A DNA stretch of 45,604 nucleotides. It comes from an uncultured Actinobacillus sp. GTDB lineage: Bacteria; Pseudomonadota; Gammaproteobacteria; Enterobacterales; Pasteurellaceae. The number at the start of each line of letters is the position of its first letter. The first letter of the stretch is position 1. The stretch is taken from the NCBI RefSeq assembly GCF_945915845.1, contig NZ_CAMEFX010000015.1, positions 1 through 45,604 on the forward strand, given 5' to 3'. Shown here in pieces: positions 37,126 through 45,457 of this stretch. Under the pieces are notes generated by a model. That model was not told where the DNA came from. It worked only from the letters and a program-made list of their open reading frames with translations, and ran no database searches. Both the position numbers and the translations under genes were made by a program.

Positions 37126-37818
37126 ATGAAATGGCATGCAAAATACCCTCACGCGTTAAACTTGCCGCTCAGTTGGCAGCAATTACCCAATGGTATAGCG
37201 TATTCTACGCTAATTGAACAATATTTTAAAAACTGGTTTCCCCGAATACTCGGGAAACGCTTACTCAAATTTGGCGGATTAAGCGCGGAAATTCATTGTG
37301 CAACAGCATGTCAACAAGTTTTACTTACCCCTGAAACGCAAGAAAAACTCACCGCACTTTGTCAGCAAAATCAGATCATTCTCATCGAAGACAGCCTTCA
37401 AAAACTGCCTTTCGGCGAGGGTACTGTAGATGCTTGCCTGTTGGCACACACTCTAAACTTTACCCAAGATCCTCATCTGTTATTACGTGAAACTTCGCGA
37501 ATTTTGAGTGATGATGGTTATGTGTTTATTTCACTTTTTAATCCATTAAGTAAATTGTTATTTAAGCGATATTTGGGGCATTTTCCCTATCGTCATTTTT
37601 GTCATTGGCGTGTAATGGATTGGTTGGAATTATTGGGATTTGAAATTTTAGATTATCAACATCTTCCCCTTAAACATGAGTTAAAAGGCTTAGCGTCTCT
37701 TTCTGTCATTGTGGCACAAAAACACACTCTACCGCTGTCTTTACAACCCCAAAAAGTGCGGTTTAAAAATCCTGAGATTTTAAATCCTGCTCAAGCCTTT
37801 AAAGAAACGTCGTCATAG
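37126..37818 (+). CDS. SAM-dependent methyltransferase (YafS-like)
   Basis: This 230-residue protein resembles class I methyltransferases of the YafS type. Visible parts are [19 protein letters not shown] (motif II/III region) and [20 protein letters not shown] (post-motif). The glycine-rich motif I is weak ([12 protein letters not shown]). Substrate is not known. The start at 37126 has GGAG six bases upstream; an ATG at 37114 lies at the wrong distance. It diverges from gloB with 21 bases between the two start codons, and the neighbour pair gloB-yafS is also found in E. coli. Confidence 0.82.
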   Translation: MKWHAKYPHALNLPLSWQQLPNGIAYSTLIEQYFKNWFPRILGKRLLKFGGLSAEIHCATACQQVLLTPETQEKLTALCQQNQIILIEDSLQKLPFGEGTVDACLLAHTLNFTQDPHLLLRETSRILSDDGYVFISLFNPLSKLLFKRYLGHFPYRHFCHWRVMDWLELLGFEILDYQHLPLKHELKGLASLSVIVAQKHTLPLSLQPQKVRFKNPEILNPAQAFKETSS

Positions 37819-37885
37819 AAAATAACACTTGAGCCCTAGGCTTTTTTCACCTATTATGCCTGCGATTTTCAGGAGAAATATATCA

Positions 37886-39646
37886 ATGACAGAACAAACT
37901 TTTATCCTAGGCAAAGACGCTGCATTAGAAGACAGTATTGCCAAATTCCAACAAAAATTAACCGCACTGGGTTTTAATATTGAAGAAGCTTCTTGGCTTA
38001 ACCCTGTACCCAATGTGTGGTCTGTACATATTCGAGATAAAGATTGCCCGCAATGTTTTTCTAACGGCAAAGGCGCAAGCCAAAAAGCGGCATTAGCTTC
38101 TGCCTTAGGGGAATATTTTGAACGTCTTTCTACCAATTATTTCTTTGCGGATTATTATTTAGGTCAAGATATTGCCAACGGTGATTTTGTACATTATCCA
38201 AGCGAAAAATGGTTTGAAATCGAAGATGAAGAAACCTTGCCTGAAGGGATTTTAGACGATTATTTGTTAGGTTATTTTGATCCTGAAGGTGAATTAACCC
38301 CTGAGTTATTAGTCGATCTGCAATCGGGTAATTATGATCGCGGTATCGTGGCAATGCCTTATGTGCGCCAGTCCGATCAACAAACTGTTTACATTCCTCA
38401 AAGTATTATTGCGAACTTGTATGTTTCAAACGGAATGTCGGCAGGCAACACCAAAAATGAAGCGCGCGTACAAGGTTTGTCAGAAGTATTCGAACGTTAT
38501 GTCAAAAACAAAATTATTGCGGAAGCCATTAGTTTGCCGCGTATTCCTGATGACGTGATTGCGCAATATCCCACCATTCAAGCGTCTATCCAAAAATTGG
38601 AACAAGAAGGCTTCCCAATTTTGGCGTACGATGCATCATTAGGCGGTCAATACCCTGTTATTTGTGTGATTTTATTAAATCCAAATAACGGCACCTGTTT
38701 TGCCTCCTTTGGGGCACACCCGAATTTCCAAGTGGCATTTGAACGTACTGTCACAGAATTATTGCAAGGTCGTAGCTTAAAAGATCTCGATGTTTTTGCC
38801 CCTCCGTCTTTCAACAACGATGATGTAGCAGAACACGCTAACCTTGAAACACACTTTATTGACTCAAGCGGTTTAATTTCTTGGGATCTCTTTAAAAATG
38901 ACGCGGATTATCCTTTTGTTCACTGGGATTTCTCAGGCACCACCCAAGAAGAATATGCAAACTTAATGAAGATCTTCAATGAAAACGGTAAAGAAGTGTA
39001 CATTATGGATTACAACCATTTAGATGTATACGCCTGTCGTATTATTGTGCCATCAATGTCGGATATTTATCCTGCCGATGACTTAGTGTATGCCAATAAC
39101 AATATGGGAATGGACTGGCGCGAAATCTTGCTTGATTTACCACATTTCCATCATGATGAAGAAACCTATCAAGAATTACTCGATGAATTAGATGAGCAAG
39201 GTATTGATGACGCAACACGTGTACGCGAATTTATTGGTATTGTGCCACCACCAAAATCAGGCTGGACGACATTACGCGTAGGTGAATTAAAATCAATGCT
39301 TTATCTTGCCTTAGGCGATTTAGAGCTTGCGCTGGATTGGGCGAACTGGACATACAATATGAACAGCTCCGTCTTTACCCCTGAACGCGCCAACTACTAT
39401 CGCTGTTTAATCAGCTCAATGGAATTGTTCCTAGATGAAGAACGTGATACTGAACAATATCGTATGGTCTTTGAGAAAATGTACGGTAAAAGCGCGGTGG
39501 ATTTTGCCTGGAATGCTGTTCAAGGTGGTAATCCATTCTATGATTTATTAGCCGATGATGAACATTTGCAAAAATTTGAAGCGCATCAAAAATTACTTGC
39601 GGCTTATGCAAAACTGCAAAAAGCTAAACGGGAAAATTGGAAATAA
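37886..39646 (+). CDS. ycaO: YcaO protein (ribosomal protein S12 methylthiotransferase accessory factor)
   Basis: YcaO-domain proteins use ATP to activate amide backbones. E. coli YcaO helps RimO-dependent methylthiolation of ribosomal protein S12. This protein is 586 residues, the E. coli length. Conserved segments are CPQCFSNGKGASQKAALASA and LGEYFERLS near residue 75, and NTKNEARVQGLSEVFERYV near 188, which carry the ATP/Mg-binding Glu residues. The C-terminal part has a helical, TPR-like look. No azoline-peptide or leader-peptide gene is next to it, so it is the housekeeping type. The ATG at 37886 has AGGAG about ten bases upstream. Confidence 0.93.
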   Translation: MTEQTFILGKDAALEDSIAKFQQKLTALGFNIEEASWLNPVPNVWSVHIRDKDCPQCFSNGKGASQKAALASALGEYFERLSTNYFFADYYLGQDIANGDFVHYPSEKWFEIEDEETLPEGILDDYLLGYFDPEGELTPELLVDLQSGNYDRGIVAMPYVRQSDQQTVYIPQSIIANLYVSNGMSAGNTKNEARVQGLSEVFERYVKNKIIAEAISLPRIPDDVIAQYPTIQASIQKLEQEGFPILAYDASLGGQYPVICVILLNPNNGTCFASFGAHPNFQVAFERTVTELLQGRSLKDLDVFAPPSFNNDDVAEHANLETHFIDSSGLISWDLFKNDADYPFVHWDFSGTTQEEYANLMKIFNENGKEVYIMDYNHLDVYACRIIVPSMSDIYPADDLVYANNNMGMDWREILLDLPHFHHDEETYQELLDELDEQGIDDATRVREFIGIVPPPKSGWTTLRVGELKSMLYLALGDLELALDWANWTYNMNSSVFTPERANYYRCLISSMELFLDEERDTEQYRMVFEKMYGKSAVDFAWNAVQGGNPFYDLLADDEHLQKFEAHQKLLAAYAKLQKAKRENWK

Positions 39647-39661
39647 AACAACGTCCTTATA

Positions 39662-39679
39662 GGCAGGGGTTACCCTGCC
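39662..39679. repeat. Small GC-rich hairpin after ycaO
   Basis: GGCAGGG-GTTA-CCCTGCC forms a 7-bp stem, 15 bases after the ycaO stop. There is no good T-run. The layout resembles the palindromes at 15746 and 44385 and may be the same family. Confidence 0.5.
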
Positions 39680-39718
39680 CTATTCTCATCAAATTTCAGG
39701 TTATTGGGAGCCATTACA

Positions 39719-40489
39719 ATGAACAATCTCACACTTGAACAAGTCATTAACCAAAAACTCAACTGCAACGCAATTAAGGATTACGCACCAAATGGTTTAC
39801 AAGTTGAAGGAAAAGCCAACATAAAAAAAATCATTACAGGTGTCACGGCTACACAAGCATTAATTGATGCTACCGTTGCCAAAAATGCGGATGCCATTTT
39901 GGTTCATCACGGTTATTTTTGGAAAAGCGAAAATCCCTGTATTCGCGGCATGAAAGGCAAACGTATAAAAACCTTGTTAGTGAATGATATTAACTTATAC
40001 GGCTACCATTTACCTTTGGATATTCACCCGGAATTAGGCAATAATGCTGAACTCGCGCGTTTACTGGGCATTGAGAATTTACAACCCTTAGAAAGCTCCC
40101 AAAACAGTATCCCAGTATGGGGGGAATTGGCAGAACCTATGACGATTGAGGCTTTTGCCGCAAAAATCTCACAGATGCTCCATCGCCAACCTACAGTCTG
40201 CAATGCAGAAGAACTCACACAAAATCCACCGCACTTAATCCGTAAAGTCGGCATTTGTACCGGTGGCGGACAAGGTTATATCGATCTCGCGGCTCAAATG
40301 GGTTGTGATGCCTTTATCAGCGGTGAGATTTCCGAACAATCCACCCATTCCGCACGCGAACAAGGTATTCACTACTTCGCTTGCGGTCATCACGCCACAG
40401 AACGCTACGGCATAAAAGCCTTAGGCGAATGGCTCGCTAAAACTTATGAGCTAAATGTGGAATTTGTGGATATTGATAATCCTGCCTAA
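39719..40489 (+). CDS. NIF3/YbgI-family metal-binding protein
   Basis: This 256-residue protein belongs to the NIF3 family (E. coli YbgI, H. influenzae HI0105), often labelled GTP cyclohydrolase 1 type 2-like. The dinuclear metal ligands are visible in VHHGYFWK, LPLDIHPELGNN and GHHATERYG. Toroidal hexamers are known for relatives; the cellular role is unsettled. The ATG at 39719 has GGGAG eight bases upstream; a TTG at 39704 is unlikely. Downstream, an 8-bp dyad (TAGCGATC / GATCGCTA, 40498-40531) lies in the gap. Confidence 0.88.
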   Translation: MNNLTLEQVINQKLNCNAIKDYAPNGLQVEGKANIKKIITGVTATQALIDATVAKNADAILVHHGYFWKSENPCIRGMKGKRIKTLLVNDINLYGYHLPLDIHPELGNNAELARLLGIENLQPLESSQNSIPVWGELAEPMTIEAFAAKISQMLHRQPTVCNAEELTQNPPHLIRKVGICTGGGQGYIDLAAQMGCDAFISGEISEQSTHSAREQGIHYFACGHHATERYGIKALGEWLAKTYELNVEFVDIDNPA

Positions 40490-40631
40490 TGCCTAAATAG
40501 CGATCTCAAAACACTATTTTTGTGATCGCTATTCCATTTATCACCTCTATCACTTGTTAAAGTTAGCTTCTCTTTTTATTGTTTAATCACTTGAAAAACG
40601 TACCCTGTACAACTAAAATAAGGAGAAGCTC

Positions 40632-40973
40632 ATGATAGATAAATGGCTGACATTTATCGAAACACCCATTTTTGCCGAAGAACGTGAAAAATTGCTTCCT
40701 GATGATGAATATCAACGATTTCAAGCCTATATGCTGGAAAATCATCATCTTGGGGATTACATTCCAAATACCGGTGGTTGTCAAAAAATTCGTTGGAAGT
40801 TAGAAAGTAACCATAAAGGTAAAAGTGGTGGGATTAGGGTGATTTATTACGTAGTGACAAATAAAGATAAACTTTATATGGTTACCGCATACGCTAAAAG
40901 TCAAAAGGAAAATATCTCAGACGCAGAAAAAGCTATTATGCGAGCCATTGTTCAAAAATTAGAAAAGGAATGA
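40632..40973 (+). CDS. higB: HigB2/RelE-type toxin
   Basis: This 113-residue protein resembles RelE/HigB2 ribosome-dependent mRNA endonuclease toxins. Typical pieces are LGDYIPNTGGCQKIRWKLE, GKSGGIRVIYYVV and LYMVTAYAKSQKENIS, the same order as Vibrio cholerae HigB2. The gene order, toxin before antitoxin, is that of hig loci. SD AAGGAG lies six bases before ATG. The stop is two bases before the antitoxin ATG. Confidence 0.9.
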   Translation: MIDKWLTFIETPIFAEEREKLLPDDEYQRFQAYMLENHHLGDYIPNTGGCQKIRWKLESNHKGKSGGIRVIYYVVTNKDKLYMVTAYAKSQKENISDAEKAIMRAIVQKLEKE

Positions 40974-40975
40974 TT

Positions 40976-41272
40976 ATGGACAAAAAATTATTTGAACGTT
41001 TAGTAACAGGTTTAGAACAAATGGTCGCTATTGAAAAAGGCGAGTTAGAAGTTCCCCCTGAAAATATTCACCGCTTTCGTATTCCTAATACGAAAAAAAT
41101 TCGTGCCGATAGTCATTTAAAACAAGAAGAATTTGCCAAAGCATTAGGGGTCAGCAAATCCCTTGTGCAATCTTGGGAAACACAACGCCGAATTCCCAAT
41201 GGTTCCTCATTGAAACTGCTCTTTTTGTTAGAAAAACAACCCGATTTAATTAATGAACTTCGGGCACTATAA
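40976..41272 (+). CDS. higA: HigA2-type antitoxin with XRE helix-turn-helix
   Basis: The 98-residue partner begins MDKKLFERLVTGLEQMVAIE and has a HTH region (QEEFAKALGVSKSLVQSWET) near residue 52, like HigA2. It should neutralise the toxin and repress the operon. The ATG at 40976 has AGGA seven bases upstream; the ATG at 40970 overlaps the toxin stop and is less likely. Confidence 0.9.
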   Translation: MDKKLFERLVTGLEQMVAIEKGELEVPPENIHRFRIPNTKKIRADSHLKQEEFAKALGVSKSLVQSWETQRRIPNGSSLKLLFLLEKQPDLINELRAL

Positions 41273-41317
41273 ACCATGAAAAATCACTAAGGAAACTGGC
41301 AAATTCGCTCATCGGCT

Positions 41318-41346
41318 TTGTAATTAACGGACATTTCCGCTATACT
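41318..41346 (+). promoter_or_regulatory. Candidate fabI promoter
   Basis: TTGTAA (41318-41323) and TATACT (41341-41346) are 17 bases apart. The predicted start near 41353 is about 45 bases before the fabI ATG. Confidence 0.6.
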
Positions 41347-41397
41347 ACGCCAGATTTTTTAAGCACAATTTTTAAACAACCAAAATAGGATTTCAAA

Positions 41398-42186
41398 ATG
41401 GGTATTTTAACGGGTAAAAAAATCTTAGTTACAGGTTTAGCCAGCAACCGTTCAATCGCATACGGCATTGCAAAAGCCATGAAAGAACAAGGCGCGGAAT
41501 TAGCCTTTACGTATTTAAACGAAAAATTACAACCGCGTGTTGAAGAATTTGCCAAAGAATTTGGTTCAGACATCGTGTTACCATTAGATGTTGCCACAGA
41601 TGAAAGCATCACAAACTGCTTCGCGGAATTAAGCAAAAAATGGGAAAAATTTGACGGTTTTGTGCACGCTATCGCCTTTGCACCGGGTGATCAATTAGAC
41701 GGCGATTATGTCAACGCAGCAACACGCGAAGGCTATCGTATTGCTCACGACATCAGTGCTTACAGCTTCGTAGCAATGGCACAAGCTGCACGTCCTTTCT
41801 TAAACAAAGACGCTGCATTATTAACCCTTTCTTACTTGGGTGCTGAACGCGCAATTCCTAACTACAACGTGATGTGTTTAGCCAAAGCATCCCTTGAAGC
41901 GGCAACACGCGTTATGGCAGCGGATTTAGGTAAAGAAGGTATCCGTGTTAACGCAATCTCTGCAGGTCCAATCCGTACTTTAGCGGCATCAGGTATCAAA
42001 AACTTCAAGAAAATGCTTTCTGCATTCGAGAAAACTGCACCACTAGGTCGCACAGTCACCATTGAAGATGTGGGTAATTCCGCTGCATTCTTATGCTCTA
42101 ACTTGGCTTCAGGCGTAACAGGTGAAATATTACATGTTGACGCAGGTTTCAGCATTACGGCAATGGGCGAATTAGGTGAAGAATAA
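41398..42186 (+). CDS. fabI: Enoyl-[acyl-carrier-protein] reductase (NADH)
   Basis: FabI does the last step of each fatty-acid elongation cycle, reducing enoyl-ACP with NADH. The catalytic Y156 and K163 are in [14 protein letters not shown], at E. coli numbering. The NAD-binding start [13 protein letters not shown] and the [11 protein letters not shown] segment (triclosan site region, G93) are conserved. Length 262, identical to E. coli. The residue before LAK is Cys160, Gly in E. coli. It is followed by a good terminator and rnb. Confidence 0.97.
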   Translation: MGILTGKKILVTGLASNRSIAYGIAKAMKEQGAELAFTYLNEKLQPRVEEFAKEFGSDIVLPLDVATDESITNCFAELSKKWEKFDGFVHAIAFAPGDQLDGDYVNAATREGYRIAHDISAYSFVAMAQAARPFLNKDAALLTLSYLGAERAIPNYNVMCLAKASLEAATRVMAADLGKEGIRVNAISAGPIRTLAASGIKNFKKMLSAFEKTAPLGRTVTIEDVGNSAAFLCSNLASGVTGEILHVDAGFSITAMGELGEE

Positions 42187-42208
42187 TTCTTCAATTTAAC
42201 TATTTTAT

Positions 42209-42239
42209 GGCGCAGGTTCTCAACCTGTGCCTTTTCTTT
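42209..42239 (+). terminator. Terminator between fabI and rnb
   Basis: A 10-bp stem (GGCGCAGGTT / AACCTGTGCC, with one G-U pair) and a 3-base loop is followed by TTTTCTTT. It starts 22 bases after the fabI stop. Confidence 0.85.
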
Positions 42240-42258
42240 ATTTATGGCAATTTAAAAT

Positions 42259-44238
42259 ATGTTCCAAAACAACCCCTTATTATCTCAACTCAAACAACAA
42301 ATCCGTGACAGCAAACAAACTGTTGAAGGTGTCGTAAAAAGTACCGATAAAGCTTACGGCTTTTTAGAAACCGATAAAGAAAGTTTTTTCATTGCGCCGC
42401 CTGATATGAAAAAAGTGATGCATGGCGATAAGGTCAAAGCGGTTATCGAAGAAGTAGATGGAAAAAAACAAGCGGTCCCTGAAGAACTGCTCGAACCTAT
42501 GCTAACACGTTTTATCGCGAAAGTGCGGTTCAATAAAGACAAGAAATTGCAGGTGTTAGTGGATCACCCCAATATCAATCAACCTATTGGGGCAAACCAA
42601 CTAAAATCTGTCAAAGAAGAATTACAAGAAGGCGATTGGGTTGTCGCAAATTTAAAAACACACCCATTACGTGACGATCGTTTTTTATTCGCCAATATTC
42701 AAGAATTTATCTGCCGCAAAGACGATGAATTTGCTCCTTGGTGGGTAACACTCGCACGCCATGAACAATCACGCTATCCGGTAGCCGGACAAGAAAGCTA
42801 CCCGATGCTCGACACACAAACACGCGAAGATTTGACCGCACTTCATTTCGTCACTATTGACAGCGAAAGTACGCAAGATATGGACGATGCCCTTTATATG
42901 GAAAAGCTCGAACAAAATGGCTCACAAACCGGTTGGCGTTTAGTGGTCGCCATCGCGGATCCAACGGCTTATATCGCGCTGGATTCACAAATAGAGAAAG
43001 ATGCACGTCAACGTTGTTTTACCAACTATTTACCGGGATTTAATATCCCCATGTTGCCACGGGAATTGTCAGATGAACTCTGTTCCTTAATGCCAAATGA
43101 AACACGCCCGGCACTTGTTTGTTATATCGAAACGGACTTAACAGGCAAAATCACCAATGAACCTTATTTTGTATCCGCAGAGATTCAATCAAAAGCAAAA
43201 TTGGCGTATAACAAAGTTTCTGATTATTTAGAACAAGTGGAAAATGCTTGGCAGCCTGAAACGGCAGAAATCAAACAACAGATTGAATTTTTGCATCAAT
43301 TTGCTCTAGCACGTATTCAATGGCGAAAAACCCATGGCTTGGTATTCAAAGAAAAACCGGATTACAGCTTTGTACTGGCAGAAAATGGGCATGTTCAAGA
43401 AATTAAAGCAGAACATCGCCGCATCGCCAACCAAATTGTGGAAGAATCCATGATTTTAGCGAATATTTGCTGCGCACATTATTTAGATGAAAAAGCCAAA
43501 ACCGGGATTTTTAATACTCACAAAGGTTTTGATAGCAAATTTCTGAGCAACGCACATCACTTCTTAATGGCCAATTTTGCTAATGAAGAAAATCGAGAAG
43601 AATTAGAAACACGCTACTCTACAGAGAATTTAGCAACCCTTGAGGGATATTGCCAAATGCGTCATGATATTGAACCTTATGAAGGAGATTATTATGAATT
43701 CCGTTTACGCCGTTTCTTAACCTTTGCGGAATTTAAGTCTGAATTAGCACCGCACTTTGGCTTAGGTTTAACAGGTTACGCCACTTGGACATCCCCCATC
43801 CGCAAATATTCAGATATGGTCAACCACCGTTTAATTAAAGCGACCTTAACCGGCAATGAATGTGTAAAACCTAGCGATGAAATTCTCGCACGATTGCAAG
43901 AAGCTCGCCGCCAAAACCGTTTGGTTGAACGTGATATTGCCGATTGGCTCTACTGCCGTTATTTAAATGAACAAGTGGCAAACAAACCTGAGTTTGATGC
44001 TGAAGTTCAAGATATTATGCGTGGCGGAATGCGTGTACAATTACTTGCCAACGGCGCAAGTGTTTTTGTTCCCGCCTCGACCATTCACCCCAATAAAGAC
44101 GAAATGGAAGTCAACAATGACGAAATTGCCCTTTATATCAACGGCGAACGCCGCTACAAAATTGGTGATATAGTGAAATTACAATTAACGGAAGTGAAAG
44201 AAGAAACGCGTAGTTTAATTGGGAATTTGATTATTTAA
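42259..44238 (+). CDS. rnb: Exoribonuclease II
   Basis: RNase II degrades single-stranded RNA from the 3' end. The four metal-binding aspartates D201, D207, D209 and D210 (DSESTQDMDDA) fall at exactly the E. coli positions. Cold-shock-type domains precede (VVKSTDKAYGFLET near residue 25), and an S1 domain ends the 659-residue protein (DIMRGGMRVQLLANGASVFV). No clear SD precedes the ATG at 42259 (upstream CAATTTAAAAT), so initiation may be weak. It starts 73 bases after fabI, beyond a terminator. Confidence 0.96.
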   Translation: MFQNNPLLSQLKQQIRDSKQTVEGVVKSTDKAYGFLETDKESFFIAPPDMKKVMHGDKVKAVIEEVDGKKQAVPEELLEPMLTRFIAKVRFNKDKKLQVLVDHPNINQPIGANQLKSVKEELQEGDWVVANLKTHPLRDDRFLFANIQEFICRKDDEFAPWWVTLARHEQSRYPVAGQESYPMLDTQTREDLTALHFVTIDSESTQDMDDALYMEKLEQNGSQTGWRLVVAIADPTAYIALDSQIEKDARQRCFTNYLPGFNIPMLPRELSDELCSLMPNETRPALVCYIETDLTGKITNEPYFVSAEIQSKAKLAYNKVSDYLEQVENAWQPETAEIKQQIEFLHQFALARIQWRKTHGLVFKEKPDYSFVLAENGHVQEIKAEHRRIANQIVEESMILANICCAHYLDEKAKTGIFNTHKGFDSKFLSNAHHFLMANFANEENREELETRYSTENLATLEGYCQMRHDIEPYEGDYYEFRLRRFLTFAEFKSELAPHFGLGLTGYATWTSPIRKYSDMVNHRLIKATLTGNECVKPSDEILARLQEARRQNRLVERDIADWLYCRYLNEQVANKPEFDAEVQDIMRGGMRVQLLANGASVFVPASTIHPNKDEMEVNNDEIALYINGERRYKIGDIVKLQLTEVKEETRSLIGNLII

Positions 44239-44296
44239 ATTCCCACAAAACTATCCATAAACACAAAAATGGCGTGGAAGAGATAACTATTTGTAC

Positions 44297-44487
44297 GGGC
44301 GAAATATTTTTCGCCCTGACTTTTTGATTGTTTTGCTATACATACTGCCCAATTCTGAATTTTTGTTCGAACATCAGGGCTTACGGGCGGGGATAAACCC
44401 CGCCCCTACATAAATTTTCCTAAAATTGACTTTTATGCAACGTCATTTTTTTCTCTCTATTATATTGGGGCTAATGTGATTAGCCCC
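44297..44487. repeat. Cluster of three GTAGGG-type palindromes after rnb
   Basis: Three perfect hairpins: GGGCGAAA/TTTCGCCC (44297-44316), GGGCGGGG/CCCCGCCC (44385-44405) and GGGGCTAAT/ATTAGCCCC (44467-44487). The second and third read GTAGGGGC... on the minus strand. The first is followed by TGACTTTTT and may terminate rnb. No gene is seen in 44239-44509. Confidence 0.85.
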
Positions 44488-44509
44488 TACGGGAAAATTG
44501 GTGCGTGGA

Positions 44510-44812
44510 TTAAATATTAAAGGTTACTGTTTTTCCTGTTGGTAAAGCAACAGATAAACTCAATGTACCGCCCATAGCTTCAACATAACGTTTAATAGAT
44601 GATAATTTAATATCATTTCCTCTTTTTTCTAAGGCAACTACGGAAGGTTGTTTTATATTTAATGCCTCTGCAATCTGTTGCTGTGAAATTTCAAATTCCT
44701 CACGAATGCGATGCAATTGCAGCTCCATACGCATTTCTTCAGCCATTGCTTTAACTTGACTACGTTTTTCAGCTGGAAGCTCATTCATTAAATCTTTAAA
44801 TTTTACGCTCAT
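44510..44812 (-). CDS. higA: XRE-family antitoxin
   Basis: This 100-residue protein has a clear HTH region (ISQQQIAEALNIKQPSVVAL, residues 42-61) and the C-terminal segment AMGGTLSLSVALPTG common in HigA-type antitoxins. It follows its toxin by three bases, as in hig loci. The start at 44812 has GGAG seven bases upstream, inside the end of the toxin gene. It likely neutralises the toxin and represses the pair. Confidence 0.88.
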   Translation of the reverse strand: MSVKFKDLMNELPAEKRSQVKAMAEEMRMELQLHRIREEFEISQQQIAEALNIKQPSVVALEKRGNDIKLSSIKRYVEAMGGTLSLSVALPTGKTVTFNI

Positions 44813-44815
44813 TGT

Positions 44816-45178
44816 TTACTCCTTTGAAAAATTAGAAAGATAATTATCATAAGTTCTTTCCGCTAAAGAAATCATTTCTTTATAAAAAAGTTTTTCTTTC
44901 TTACCTTTCTTATCACCACCACATAAGATAATAGCTTGTCTGATAGGATCAAAAATAAAAAATAAACGAAATACAGATAATTTCGATTGTACACGCAGTT
45001 CCTTTAAATTAGGATGCTTTGACCCCTGAATTGTATCAACAAAGGGTCTGCCCAGTTGCGGACCTTCTGTAGATAAAAGCTCTAATGCGGCATAGATTTT
45101 TAATAAATCATCATTTGGCAAAGATTGAAACCATATCAAAACAGGGTCTTGTAAAATAACATCCCATTCTTGTTTCAT
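44816..45178 (-). CDS. higB: HigB/Gp49-like RelE-superfamily toxin
   Basis: This 120-residue protein matches the phage-derived Gp49-like/HigB toxin group: LLSTEGPQLGRPFVDTIQGS, NLKELRVQS, VFRLFFIFDP and a Lys-rich GDKKGKKEKLFYKEMI tail. These are ribosome-dependent RNases related to RelE. The order toxin-antitoxin fits higBA. The sequence is unrelated in detail to the pair at 40632-41272, so the two modules are not recent duplicates. The SD is AAGAGAGG about ten bases before ATG. Confidence 0.9.
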   Translation of the reverse strand: MKQEWDVILQDPVLIWFQSLPNDDLLKIYAALELLSTEGPQLGRPFVDTIQGSKHPNLKELRVQSKLSVFRLFFIFDPIRQAIILCGGDKKGKKEKLFYKEMISLAERTYDNYLSNFSKE

Positions 45179-45295
45179 TCGCTTATAACCTCTCTTAAAT
45201 TTTTATAGATTATAGTCTATGTTAAGGGTGCGTACAATATTTTAATTCTCAAAACGGTATTATGTAGTAGTTGCACAATACTCAAAAATACAAAA

Positions 45296-45319
45296 AGTGC
45301 GGTGAAATTTCACCGCACT
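45296..45319 (-). terminator. USS-palindrome terminator on the minus strand
   Basis: A perfect 24-bp palindrome with AGTGCGGTG and CACCGCACT is followed on the minus strand by TTTTTG and TATTTTTG. It probably ends the transcript of the gene whose 3' end is at 45458. Confidence 0.75.
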
Positions 45320-45329
45320 CTGACTGAGG

Positions 45330-45365
45330 ACAAACCCTATATGAGTCGTATAGGGTTACTTAATC
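45330..45365. repeat. Second copy of the 36-bp palindromic repeat
   Basis: This matches 34696-34731 at 32 of 36 bases, with the hairpin AACCCTATA / TATAGGGTT around a 7-base loop (ACCCTATA and TATAGGGT arms perfect). It lies between a USS terminator and two small hairpins. Confidence 0.8.
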
Positions 45366-45389
45366 TGAGCCGCTCTGCGCTCTTTTTTC

Positions 45390-45435
45390 AGCCCCGGTGG
45401 GGCTAGGCTTAATGCACTTAGCACGGCTCGTGCTA
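45390..45435. repeat. Two adjacent small hairpins
   Basis: AGCCCC-GGT-GGGGCT (45390-45404) and TAGCACG-GCT-CGTGCTA (45419-45435) lie just after the 3' gene fragment on the minus strand. They may be remnants of repeat elements or processing signals. Confidence 0.6.
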
Positions 45436-45457
45436 GGTTTCTCAAAAATGAATTTGA

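Noticed and set aside
37886-39646. YcaO as part of a ribosomally made azoline-peptide cluster
   Set aside because: The length and sequence are those of the housekeeping E. coli YcaO, and no precursor peptide, dehydrogenase or transporter gene is next to it.
40498-40531. Terminator after the NIF3-family gene
   Set aside because: An 8-bp dyad (TAGCGATC/GATCGCTA) has an 18-base loop and no T-run after it, so it is too weak to call.
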